Assembly (NCBI GenBank): GCA_900540145.1
Contig: UQEW01000016.1
Coordinates: 1 to 31,613, forward strand
Direction: 5' to 3'
Source of the DNA: an uncultured Eubacteriales bacterium
Lineage (GTDB): Bacteria; Bacillota; Clostridia; Peptostreptococcales; Anaerovoracaceae
Length of the DNA: 31,613 nucleotides
Shown here: positions 14,915-21,858 of the stretch, one piece after another
How the letters are laid out: each line of letters starts with the position of its first letter
Numbering within the stretch: position 1 is the first letter of the stretch
Notes under the pieces: generated by a model
Databases searched by the model: none
What the model was told of the DNA's origin: nothing
What the model saw: the letters and a program-made list of their open reading frames with translations, nothing else
Translations under genes and position numbers: made by a program

Positions 14915-15644
14915 AAGAAAGAAAAAAAGAAAAGTAAGCCTGTTGTTAAAACTGCTCATTGCGATGGCGGTTTTGGCGGGTCTTTACTTTTTTGCGTCAT
15001 CGTCGTATTTTAACGTGACTTCTTTTGAAGTTACAGGGAATTCTTACTATACAGAGGAAGAAATTCTAGTCATGGGAGACTGCAAGACGGGCGGCAATAT
15101 TTTTTGGGGAAGCAATGTCGGCGAGATAAAAGATAGACTTGAAAAAGACGCCTATATGGAAGAAGTGAAGGTAAAGAGAGTGCTGCCTAATACCATAAGG
15201 ATAGAGCTGACTGAGAGAAAACAGACAGCTGCAGTTAAGTATGATGATAATTATGCAATAATAGATAATAATTCACTGGTGTTGAGGAAGAGCAGCGTTG
15301 CTCCGCATTTACCTGTTATACAAGGACTGACCATAAGCAAACTGGAAGTGGGGCAAACCCTTGAGGTGGAGGAAAACGTGCGGTTCCGCCAGGTTATGGA
15401 GATAATAGATGTGATGGAAGGATACGATATGTATTTTAAGATGATTGAAATCTCCGAATCAGACGTAAAAGCTTATGTGTTTGATAATCTGATGTGTCAG
15501 GGTTCTCCGGGAGATCTTATAGACGCCATGGAAAAGGGAGAACTGCAGAAGGTCATAAAGAATTTGATAGATGAGAAAATAGAGAGAGGTACTCTTAAGA
15601 TAAGCGGTAATTCATATATTTCCTTCAGCCCTGAAATAGACTGA
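14889..15644 (+). CDS. ftsQ: Cell division protein DivIB/FtsQ
   Basis: This 251-aa bitopic division protein has an intensely basic cytoplasmic tail (residues 1-15, mostly K and R), one membrane span at about 17-37, and an extracellular POTRA domain at about 41-110 beginning FNVTSFEVTGN. The FtsQ/DivIB beta domain follows (NTIRIELTER and LPVIQGLT segments). It partners FtsL and DivIC in the divisome. The start is a TTG at 14889, with AGGTGG (14878-14883) 5 nt upstream, inside the end of murA. No in-frame ATG precedes the membrane span. A 99-nt gap then leads to ftsZ. Confidence 0.93.
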   Translation: MKKREKKDRRKKKRKVSLLLKLLIAMAVLAGLYFFASSSYFNVTSFEVTGNSYYTEEEILVMGDCKTGGNIFWGSNVGEIKDRLEKDAYMEEVKVKRVLPNTIRIELTERKQTAAVKYDDNYAIIDNNSLVLRKSSVAPHLPVIQGLTISKLEVGQTLEVEENVRFRQVMEIIDVMEGYDMYFKMIEISESDVKAYVFDNLMCQGSPGDLIDAMEKGELQKVIKNLIDEKIERGTLKISGNSYISFSPEID

Positions 15645-15673
15645 AAAAAGCAGAAAAAAAGCCTAAAAAAAGG

Positions 15674-15701
15674 TGCATTCTCAAAGAATGTATGATACAA
15701 T
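15674..15701 (+). promoter_or_regulatory. Possible ftsZ promoter with extended -10 and inverted repeat
   Basis: TGA-TACAAT (15693-15701) forms an extended -10. The -35 region (TGCATT, 15674-15679) is poor. A perfect CATTCT-caa-AGAATG inverted repeat (15676-15690) fills the spacer. This could be an internal promoter allowing ftsZ to be transcribed apart from the upstream cluster. The evidence is weak. Confidence 0.35.
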
Positions 15702-15743
15702 AAAAAAGATAATTGGTAAATACTTTAGGAGGTTGGATTTACG

Positions 15744-16913
15744 ATGCTGCAAATTGAGACAGATATGGAAAAAGCTGCAGTGATCAAGGTCATAGGCGTT
15801 GGCGGCGGCGGATGTAACGCAGTTAACCGCATGGTAGAAGCAGGCCTTAAAGGCGTTGATTTTATCGCAGTTAATACGGATAGACAAGCTTTGAGCAGAT
15901 GTTTGGCTGAGACAAAGATTCAAATTGGGGAAAAGCTGACAAGAGGACTGGGAGCCGGAGCCAATCCGGAGATAGGTCAGAGAGCAGCTGAAGAGACTTT
16001 AGACGATATAACGGCCCTTATGGACGGTGCCGATATGATATTTATTACTGCAGGAATGGGAGGAGGCACCGGTACAGGCGCTGCGCCTATAATAGCCAAG
16101 GCGGCCAGAGAGATGGGCATCCTTACCGTAGGAGTAGTGACCAAGCCGTTTTCTTTTGAAGGGGCTAAGAGAAAGAAACAGGCAGAACTCGGCATAGAAT
16201 TTCTGAAGAGATATGTGGATTCACTGGTAATCGTTCCTAATGATAAACTTCTGTCCAACTGTGAAAGAAATACCTCCATGCTGGATGCTTTCAGAATGGC
16301 AGACGATGTTTTGCGCCAGGGCGTGCAGGGCATTTCAGATTTGATTTCGGATTTTGCACTGATAAACGTGGACTTTGCCGATGTAAAGTCGGTAATGACC
16401 GACAGAGGCGTGGCTCATATGGGGACAGGCCATGGTTCCGGAGAGAAGCGCGCTCAAGACGCTGTCAAATCAGCAATCGAAAGCCCGCTGCTTGAAACTA
16501 CCATTGCAGGCGCCAAGGCCATACTGCTTTATGTATCCGGCGGATACGACCTGGGTATGCTTGAGGTCAGCGAGATAGCAGGCATGGTGGAAGAACAGGC
16601 AGATAGAGACTGTATACTGATCTTTGGTGCGGCTGTTAACGAAGAAATGGAAGATGAAATCGACATAACCGTAATAGCGACAGGATTTGACGAGGGTCTT
16701 GAAGGAAGCGGAGCATCTGATGAAAAAGCTCAGGCTGTTTCCGGCCTCGGCGAACGCGACGCAGCAAGAGCTGATGAACAAAAAGGAAACGATGAAGTAG
16801 TATTTGGGAGAGTTGAGGGACTAAACGGTACGGAACGTACTTTGCAGGATATTTTGAGCGATGAAGACGAAGGCCCTTCCAAGTTCGAGATTCCGGATTT
16901 TCTTAAACAGTGA
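15744..16913 (+). CDS. ftsZ: Cell division GTPase FtsZ
   Basis: This 389-aa tubulin homologue polymerises into the Z-ring that recruits the division machinery. The GTP-binding features are VIGVGGGGCNAVNRM near the N-terminus and the tubulin signature GGGTGTG at 106-112. The catalytic T7-loop region (NVDFADVKSVM) follows near 207-217. After the core (to about residue 317) comes a variable acidic linker, and the protein ends in FEIPDFLKQ, the conserved peptide that binds FtsA, SepF and other partners. A strong AGGAGGT precedes the ATG at 15744. A terminator follows 13 nt after the stop, ending the cluster. ftsA is not adjacent, and sigE or spoIIGA do not follow as they do in Bacillus. Confidence 0.98.
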   Translation: MLQIETDMEKAAVIKVIGVGGGGCNAVNRMVEAGLKGVDFIAVNTDRQALSRCLAETKIQIGEKLTRGLGAGANPEIGQRAAEETLDDITALMDGADMIFITAGMGGGTGTGAAPIIAKAAREMGILTVGVVTKPFSFEGAKRKKQAELGIEFLKRYVDSLVIVPNDKLLSNCERNTSMLDAFRMADDVLRQGVQGISDLISDFALINVDFADVKSVMTDRGVAHMGTGHGSGEKRAQDAVKSAIESPLLETTIAGAKAILLYVSGGYDLGMLEVSEIAGMVEEQADRDCILIFGAAVNEEMEDEIDITVIATGFDEGLEGSGASDEKAQAVSGLGERDAARADEQKGNDEVVFGRVEGLNGTERTLQDILSDEDEGPSKFEIPDFLKQ

Positions 16914-16926
16914 TAATTGGTATATG

Positions 16927-16952
16927 AGAGCCGGTTTCAAACCGGCTCTTTT
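16927..16952 (+). terminator. Rho-independent terminator after ftsZ
   Basis: AGAGCCGGTTT (16927-16937) is repeated in inverted form at 16939-16949, a GC-rich stem of up to 11 bp (in practice with a 3-5-nt loop), followed by TTTT. It marks the end of the dcw transcription unit. Confidence 0.9.
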
Positions 16953-16964
16953 GGATAATAACCG

Positions 16965-16993
16965 TTTAATTCAAGAAAGTAACGATTTATAGT
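16965..16993 (+). promoter_or_regulatory. Possible promoter for the methyltransferase-pheST unit
   Basis: TATAGT (16988-16993) is a good -10, with a weak TTTAAT (16965-16970) 17 nt upstream. It lies between the ftsZ terminator and the next gene, where a promoter is needed. No T-box leader is visible. Confidence 0.35.
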
Positions 16994-17015
16994 AATATTG
17001 TGTAAAGGTTTGGCA

Positions 17016-17828
17016 ATGAAAGAGATAAATTCTAAGAGTAATCAAAGCTATAAGCTTTTTCAAAAGCTGAACACAAAAAAATATAGAGATAAACTCGGCC
17101 TTTATCTGATTGAAGGCGAAAACCTGCTGGAGGAAGCTTTCAAGAACGGAGCTGAGGTAGACAGCATCCTCATAAGGGATGATGAGAAGAATTTGGTAAG
17201 ACCGTGGATGGAAGAAAGCAGAGTTTTTGTCGTTGAGAAAAAATTGTTCAAAGAATTAGCTCAGACAGAGACCAGTCAGGGTGTAATGGCAGCAGTAAAA
17301 AAGCCAGAACTCTCCCTTGACAAATTCTATGAAGATGAAGATTTTGTTGTCAATGGTTCCCGCAATGATCTGCAGGGAAACTTGGTGATTTTAGATAGAC
17401 TTCAGGACCCGGGCAATATCGGAACGATTATAAGGACGGCAGACGCTGCCGGATACGGTTTGATAATCGCCATGAAGGGAACGGCGGATATTTTTGCGCC
17501 GAAAGTGGTAAGAGCCGCGGCAGGGTCTCTGTTCAGGATGAATATAGCCATTGCGGAGACGGAAGAGGAACTGATACGATTTATTAGGGCTGCCGGCAAG
17601 AAATTAGTGGCCGCGTGCCCAGTCGGCAGCCGATACTATTATGAGGAAGATATCAGCCGGAATGTAGCGTTGATAGTTGGAAACGAAGGAAACGGCATAT
17701 CGGACAGCCTCATAGAAAAATCAGATTTAAAAGTGAACATACCCATGTCGGGGAATATAGAATCCCTTAACGTTTCTGCGGCAGCAGCCATATTGATGTA
17801 TGAAGCTGTCAGAAGGAAACAGTGTTAA
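17016..17828 (+). CDS. TrmH/SpoU-family RNA 2'-O-methyltransferase
   Basis: This 270-aa protein has an N-terminal substrate-binding domain (IEGENLLEEAF, near 33-43) and a C-terminal SPOUT knot. The three family motifs are NLVILDRLQDPGNIGTIIRTADAAGYG in part (near 122-145), ALIVGNEGNGIS (near 217-228) and IPMSGNIESLNVSAAAAI (near 239-256). Such enzymes use SAM to methylate ribose 2'-OH groups in rRNA or tRNA, and the exact target is not evident. The same kind of gene precedes pheST in Bacillus (ysgA). The ATG at 17016, 7 nt after AAAGG, is preferred over an upstream TTG at 16998. The stop is 34 nt before the pheS start. Confidence 0.93.
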   Translation: MKEINSKSNQSYKLFQKLNTKKYRDKLGLYLIEGENLLEEAFKNGAEVDSILIRDDEKNLVRPWMEESRVFVVEKKLFKELAQTETSQGVMAAVKKPELSLDKFYEDEDFVVNGSRNDLQGNLVILDRLQDPGNIGTIIRTADAAGYGLIIAMKGTADIFAPKVVRAAAGSLFRMNIAIAETEEELIRFIRAAGKKLVAACPVGSRYYYEEDISRNVALIVGNEGNGISDSLIEKSDLKVNIPMSGNIESLNVSAAAAILMYEAVRRKQC

Positions 17829-17862
17829 AGGAAACAGTTATTTTATATCGAGAGGTAAAAAA

Positions 17863-18885
17863 ATGCGTGAAAAGTTAAAAACAATTTTGGAAGAATCAAA
17901 AAAAGAGCTTGAAAAAGCTTCTTCCATTAAGGATACTGAAGAGACAAGGATAAAATTTCTTGGGAAGAAGGGACAGCTGACAGAAATATTAAGGTCTATG
18001 GGCGGCCTTTCTCCGGAAGAGAGAAAAGAATTGGGACAGGCAGCCAATCAGGTGAGAGCTGAAATCGAAAAGCTTTTGGCCGATACTGTGGCGGAAATCA
18101 AAGAAAAAGCTAAAGAGGCCAGGTTTAAAGCTGAAGCCATCGACGTTACAGAACCCGGCAAACCGGCTAAATTAGGCACCAAGCACCCTATAACCATAAC
18201 TATAGAAGAAATCGCCAAGGTGTTCAAATCAATGGGCTTTTCTTTGGCAGAAGGACCGGAAGTGGAAACGGTGTTCAACAACTTTGACGCTCTTAACGCA
18301 GGCCCGTATCATCCGTCAAGAGACCTTTCCGATACTTTCTATATCAATGATGATATACTGCTTAGAACTCAAACGTCACCTGTACAGGTAAGGACTCTTT
18401 TAGCACAGAAGCCGCCTATCAGAGTTTTCGCTCCGGGAAGATGTTTCCGCTGCGACACCCCTGACGCTACCCATTCGCCTATGTTTCATCAGGTAGAAGG
18501 GCTGGTAGTAGATGAAGGAATCACTATGGCTGACCTTAAAGGTGTGCTGGACAGCTTCGCCAAGCAGATGTTCGGACCGAATACAAGGACCAAGTTCAGG
18601 CCTCATCATTTCCCGTTCACTGAGCCGTCAGCAGAGATGGACGTATCCTGCTTCAAATGCGGGGGCAAGGGATGCAGAGTGTGCAAAGGCAGCGGATGGA
18701 TTGAGATTCTCGGCTGCGGCATGGTGCATCCTAACGTACTTAAGGTTGGCGGAGTGGATACGGAAAAGTATACGGGCTTCGCTTTCGGAATGGGAGTGGA
18801 GAGAATCGCTATGCTCAAATACGGAATCGATGATATCAGACTGCTTTACGAAAACGATATGCGTTTCATAGAGCAATTCAAGTAG
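17863..18885 (+). CDS. pheS: Phenylalanine-tRNA ligase alpha subunit
   Basis: This is the 340-aa catalytic alpha chain of the (alpha-beta)2 PheRS, which charges tRNA-Phe. An N-terminal coiled-coil arm (residues 1-90, KKELEKASS to VAEIKEKAKEARF) binds tRNA. The class II catalytic core follows with motif-2 region FHQVEGLVV and motif-3 GMGVERIAMLKYG. The CxxC-G-G-x-G-CxxC-type segment (CFKCGGKGCRVCKGSGW) is normal for bacterial PheS. The ATG at 17863 follows GAGAGGT and gives the usual length, and upstream in-frame starts lie inside the methyltransferase gene. pheT follows after 14 nt, forming the standard pair. Confidence 0.97.
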   Translation: MREKLKTILEESKKELEKASSIKDTEETRIKFLGKKGQLTEILRSMGGLSPEERKELGQAANQVRAEIEKLLADTVAEIKEKAKEARFKAEAIDVTEPGKPAKLGTKHPITITIEEIAKVFKSMGFSLAEGPEVETVFNNFDALNAGPYHPSRDLSDTFYINDDILLRTQTSPVQVRTLLAQKPPIRVFAPGRCFRCDTPDATHSPMFHQVEGLVVDEGITMADLKGVLDSFAKQMFGPNTRTKFRPHHFPFTEPSAEMDVSCFKCGGKGCRVCKGSGWIEILGCGMVHPNVLKVGGVDTEKYTGFAFGMGVERIAMLKYGIDDIRLLYENDMRFIEQFK

Positions 18886-18899
18886 GAGGTACCCTGATA

Positions 18900-21362
18900 A
18901 TGATAGTTTCTTTAGAATGGTTAAAAGATTATACAGATATAAATGTCAGTCCGGAAGAATTCTGCGACAAGATGATCATGTCCGGTTCCAACCTGGAAAC
19001 CATGGAACATGTAGGATGTGACATGGAAAAGGTCGTGGTGGGAAAAATCTTAAAGATAGAAAAACATCCTGACGCTGATAAGCTGGTGGTTTGCCAAGTT
19101 GACGTCGGCAATGACCAGCCGGTGCAGATCGTTACAGGAGCGCCTAATGTTTTTGAAGGCGCATATGTGCCTGTTGCTTTGGACGGCAGCAGGATACCGG
19201 GTCCTCTTCACGGACAGCCGAAGAAGGAGGGCGGAGAAATAATCAAAGCCGGAAAGCTGAGAGGCGTTGAGTCTTGCGGCATGCTTTGCTCTTTCGGTGA
19301 GCTGGGATTCCAAGACAAAGTCGTTCCTGTAAATCAGAGAGACGGCATATGGATATTAAACGGCGAATATCCAGTAGGTATGGACTTCGCCGAAGCTCTT
19401 CAGCTGGAAGACTATATAGTAGACTTTGAAATCACCCCAAACAGGCCTGATTGCCTCTCCATGGTGGGTATGGCCAGAGAAGCGGCAGCTACTTTTGAAG
19501 AAAAAGTAAGACACCCGGAAAATCAGTGCAAGAAAGAGACAGAGCAGGCTTCTGATTATGTAAGCGTTGAGATAAAATCCGACCTTTGCAAGAGATATAT
19601 CGCCAGAATCGTAAAAGATATAAAAGTGGAAGACTCGCCTTGGTGGCTTCAGAAAAGGCTCATACACGCAGGTATGAGACCTATCAACAACATTGTAGAT
19701 ATTACGAATTATGTTATGCTGGAATACGGCCAGCCGCTTCATGCATTTGATATAAACAGCGTAGCAGGCCGCAAGATAATCGTAGATACAGCTGAAGACG
19801 GTGAAAAGTTCACAACGCTGGACGGCAGCGAGAGGACTCTTGACGACAGGATGCTGATGATACATGACGCAGAAAAATCCATTGCGGTGGCCGGCGTTAT
19901 GGGAGGTCTTAATTCCGAAATAGAAAACGATACAAAAACGATAATCGTCGAATCTGCCAATTTCCTGGGAAATAGCGTAAGAACTACAGCTAAAAGATTA
20001 GGCTTAAGAACAGAAGCTTCTTCCAGATATGAAAAGGGCATAGATCCTAATCTCTGCCAAGATGCGGCCGACAGAGTTTGCTATCTGATAGAGCAGATAG
20101 GAGCCGGAACAGTAGTAGGGGGCAGGGTGGATGTTTATCCGAAGCCTGAAGAACCAAGAAAGATTCACGGAAGAGTCAGCAGAATTAATAAGGTGCTTGG
20201 AATAGACATCTCAAGAGAGCAGATGGTGAAATATCTGGAAAGCCTGGAGATGACAGTGGAGGGCAGCGGAGACGACCTTTATGTGACCGCCCCAACCGTT
20301 AGACAGGATATAGAGATAGAAGAAGATATAATCGAAGAAGTCGCCAGATTATACGGGTATGACAAGTTGCCGGTTACCATCCCTAAAGGAAATAACGAGG
20401 CTTCTCAATCATATGAGAGAGATGTAAAGGACTTGGCAAAAGAGGCTATGTGCGGTCTTGGAGTAAATGAGATACAGACTTATTCTTTCGTAAGCCCTAA
20501 GGGAGTGGATAACATAAGAATAGGCCAAGACTCATGGGAAAGAGCTTTCGTTAAGATTCTCAATCCTCTGGGCGAAGATACTTCTGTGATGAGAACCGTT
20601 TTAACTCCTGAAATGCTGGAGGTACTGGGCAGAAATTACTCAAGAAACATAGAAGCAGTCAGAGCTTTCGAACTGGGCAATACATTCATGGCCAATCTGA
20701 TGGATGATAACGAATTGCCTGTTGAAAGCGATGCCATGTCCATCGGATTTTACGGCAAAGATGAGGATTTCTTCACCCTCAAGGGCGTAATAGTGGAAAT
20801 GATGGCAAAGCTTGGAATTAAAGATCTGGAATTCATACCTGAAAAGGAATACGGAACTTATCATCCAGGCAGATGCGCAAGGATAGTCACCAGAAAGGCC
20901 TGCGCTACTCAAGGTGGTCAGGAAGAAGAGACGGTTGAACTCGGCATCATGGGAGAAGTTCACCCTGATGTAGCTGAAAAATACGGCATAGGCATGAGAT
21001 GCTATACGGCTGAGCTGTTTTTCAATGTGGTTACTGAAATGGCAGATTTGGAAAAGGTATATACTCCGCTTCCGAAGTATCCTGCCACATCCAGAGACAT
21101 TGCTCTTGTAGTGGAAGAAGATATGGCTGTAGGCGACATCGAAAAGGTTATAAAAGAAGCAGGAGGCAAGTTGCTCAGAGAAATACGTCTTTTTGATGTT
21201 TACAGAGGACCGCAAGTAGGTGAAAATAAGAAAAGTGTGGCTTTCGCGCTTACTTACAGACATGATGACAGAACTCTTACCGACGACGATGTAAATAAAG
21301 TTCATAACAAGATTTTAGATGACCTGAGAGAAAAACTGGATATAGTGCTTAGAGATATTTAA
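18900..21362 (+). CDS. pheT: Phenylalanine-tRNA ligase beta subunit
   Basis: This 820-aa beta chain has the usual modules: an OB-fold tRNA-binding domain at about 40-150 (VGKILKIEKHPDADKLVVC), the B3/B4 editing domain at about 210-380 (containing GQPLHAFD and SSRYEKGID), B5 at about 400-480 (VTAPTVRQDIEIEEDIIEE), a pseudo-catalytic core and a C-terminal FDX-ACB anticodon-binding domain at about 725-820 (PKYPATSRDIALVVEE). The editing domain removes Tyr mischarged on tRNA-Phe. AGGAGGT just after the pheS stop drives the ATG at 18900. Length is within the range for the family. Confidence 0.97.
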   Translation: MIVSLEWLKDYTDINVSPEEFCDKMIMSGSNLETMEHVGCDMEKVVVGKILKIEKHPDADKLVVCQVDVGNDQPVQIVTGAPNVFEGAYVPVALDGSRIPGPLHGQPKKEGGEIIKAGKLRGVESCGMLCSFGELGFQDKVVPVNQRDGIWILNGEYPVGMDFAEALQLEDYIVDFEITPNRPDCLSMVGMAREAAATFEEKVRHPENQCKKETEQASDYVSVEIKSDLCKRYIARIVKDIKVEDSPWWLQKRLIHAGMRPINNIVDITNYVMLEYGQPLHAFDINSVAGRKIIVDTAEDGEKFTTLDGSERTLDDRMLMIHDAEKSIAVAGVMGGLNSEIENDTKTIIVESANFLGNSVRTTAKRLGLRTEASSRYEKGIDPNLCQDAADRVCYLIEQIGAGTVVGGRVDVYPKPEEPRKIHGRVSRINKVLGIDISREQMVKYLESLEMTVEGSGDDLYVTAPTVRQDIEIEEDIIEEVARLYGYDKLPVTIPKGNNEASQSYERDVKDLAKEAMCGLGVNEIQTYSFVSPKGVDNIRIGQDSWERAFVKILNPLGEDTSVMRTVLTPEMLEVLGRNYSRNIEAVRAFELGNTFMANLMDDNELPVESDAMSIGFYGKDEDFFTLKGVIVEMMAKLGIKDLEFIPEKEYGTYHPGRCARIVTRKACATQGGQEEETVELGIMGEVHPDVAEKYGIGMRCYTAELFFNVVTEMADLEKVYTPLPKYPATSRDIALVVEEDMAVGDIEKVIKEAGGKLLREIRLFDVYRGPQVGENKKSVAFALTYRHDDRTLTDDDVNKVHNKILDDLREKLDIVLRDI

Positions 21363-21384
21363 GGAAGATTTAAGGAGAGCAGAT

Positions 21385-21858
21385 ATGGAAAACAACAAGG
21401 TAAAAGTGAGGATTTATGGCCAGGAATACACTATTGCAGGTGAAGAGGATGAAGAAACCATAAGAAAAATAGCCGACCATGTAAATGAAAAGATGCGTCA
21501 ACTGGGCAGAAATTTTTCCAATAACGGCCAAGGCACTCTTGCTGTTTTAACAGCCATAAATATAGCGGAGGAATACTTCGATGCTCTTGAAACTATAGAA
21601 GAATTAAAAGAATCTAAGGCTCAGCTTGCAAAGGAAACTGAACATTATCTTAAAATGTGGGACGAAGCTAAAAAAAGCTTCGCCCTCTATAAAGAAAATG
21701 CAGCTAAAGCGGCTGAAGACAAAAAGGAGAGCGAGGATAAGTACAAAGAGCTTGAAGCTCGCTGCAGTGAATTTGAAAATTCTTTCTTTGATTTACAGAT
21801 GGAGAATCTGCAGCTGAAAAACGAGCTGGCAAAGTACAAGAAGGCTGATGAAGGCTAA
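21385..21858 (+). CDS. zapA: Cell division protein ZapA
   Basis: This 157-aa FtsZ-ring accessory protein has an N-terminal ZapA head at residues 1-75 (VRIYGQEYTIAGEEDEE, then HVNEKM, then LAVLTAINIAEEYFD). A long coiled coil at about 75-152, rich in E, K and A, follows. ZapA tetramers bundle FtsZ filaments. Many bacterial ZapA proteins are about 85-110 residues, so the coiled-coil tail is extended here, which is common in Clostridia. AAGGAG lies 8 nt before the ATG. The 3' end overlaps mutS2 by 11 bases. Its placement after pheT matches Bacillus. Confidence 0.92.
   Translation: MENNKVKVRIYGQEYTIAGEEDEETIRKIADHVNEKMRQLGRNFSNNGQGTLAVLTAINIAEEYFDALETIEELKESKAQLAKETEHYLKMWDEAKKSFALYKENAAKAAEDKKESEDKYKELEARCSEFENSFFDLQMENLQLKNELAKYKKADEG

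Noticed and set aside
17829..17862. T-box or other leader regulating pheST
   Set aside because: Only 34 nt separate the methyltransferase gene from pheS, and no T-box sequence is seen there or before the methyltransferase gene.
18640..18720. Zinc-finger insertion in PheS as unusual
   Set aside because: The CFKCGGKGCRVCKGSGW segment is a normal feature of bacterial PheS proteins.
20640..21305. 221-codon open frame antisense to pheT
   Set aside because: Antisense shadow of a clear PheT C-terminal region with no start signals or family resemblance.
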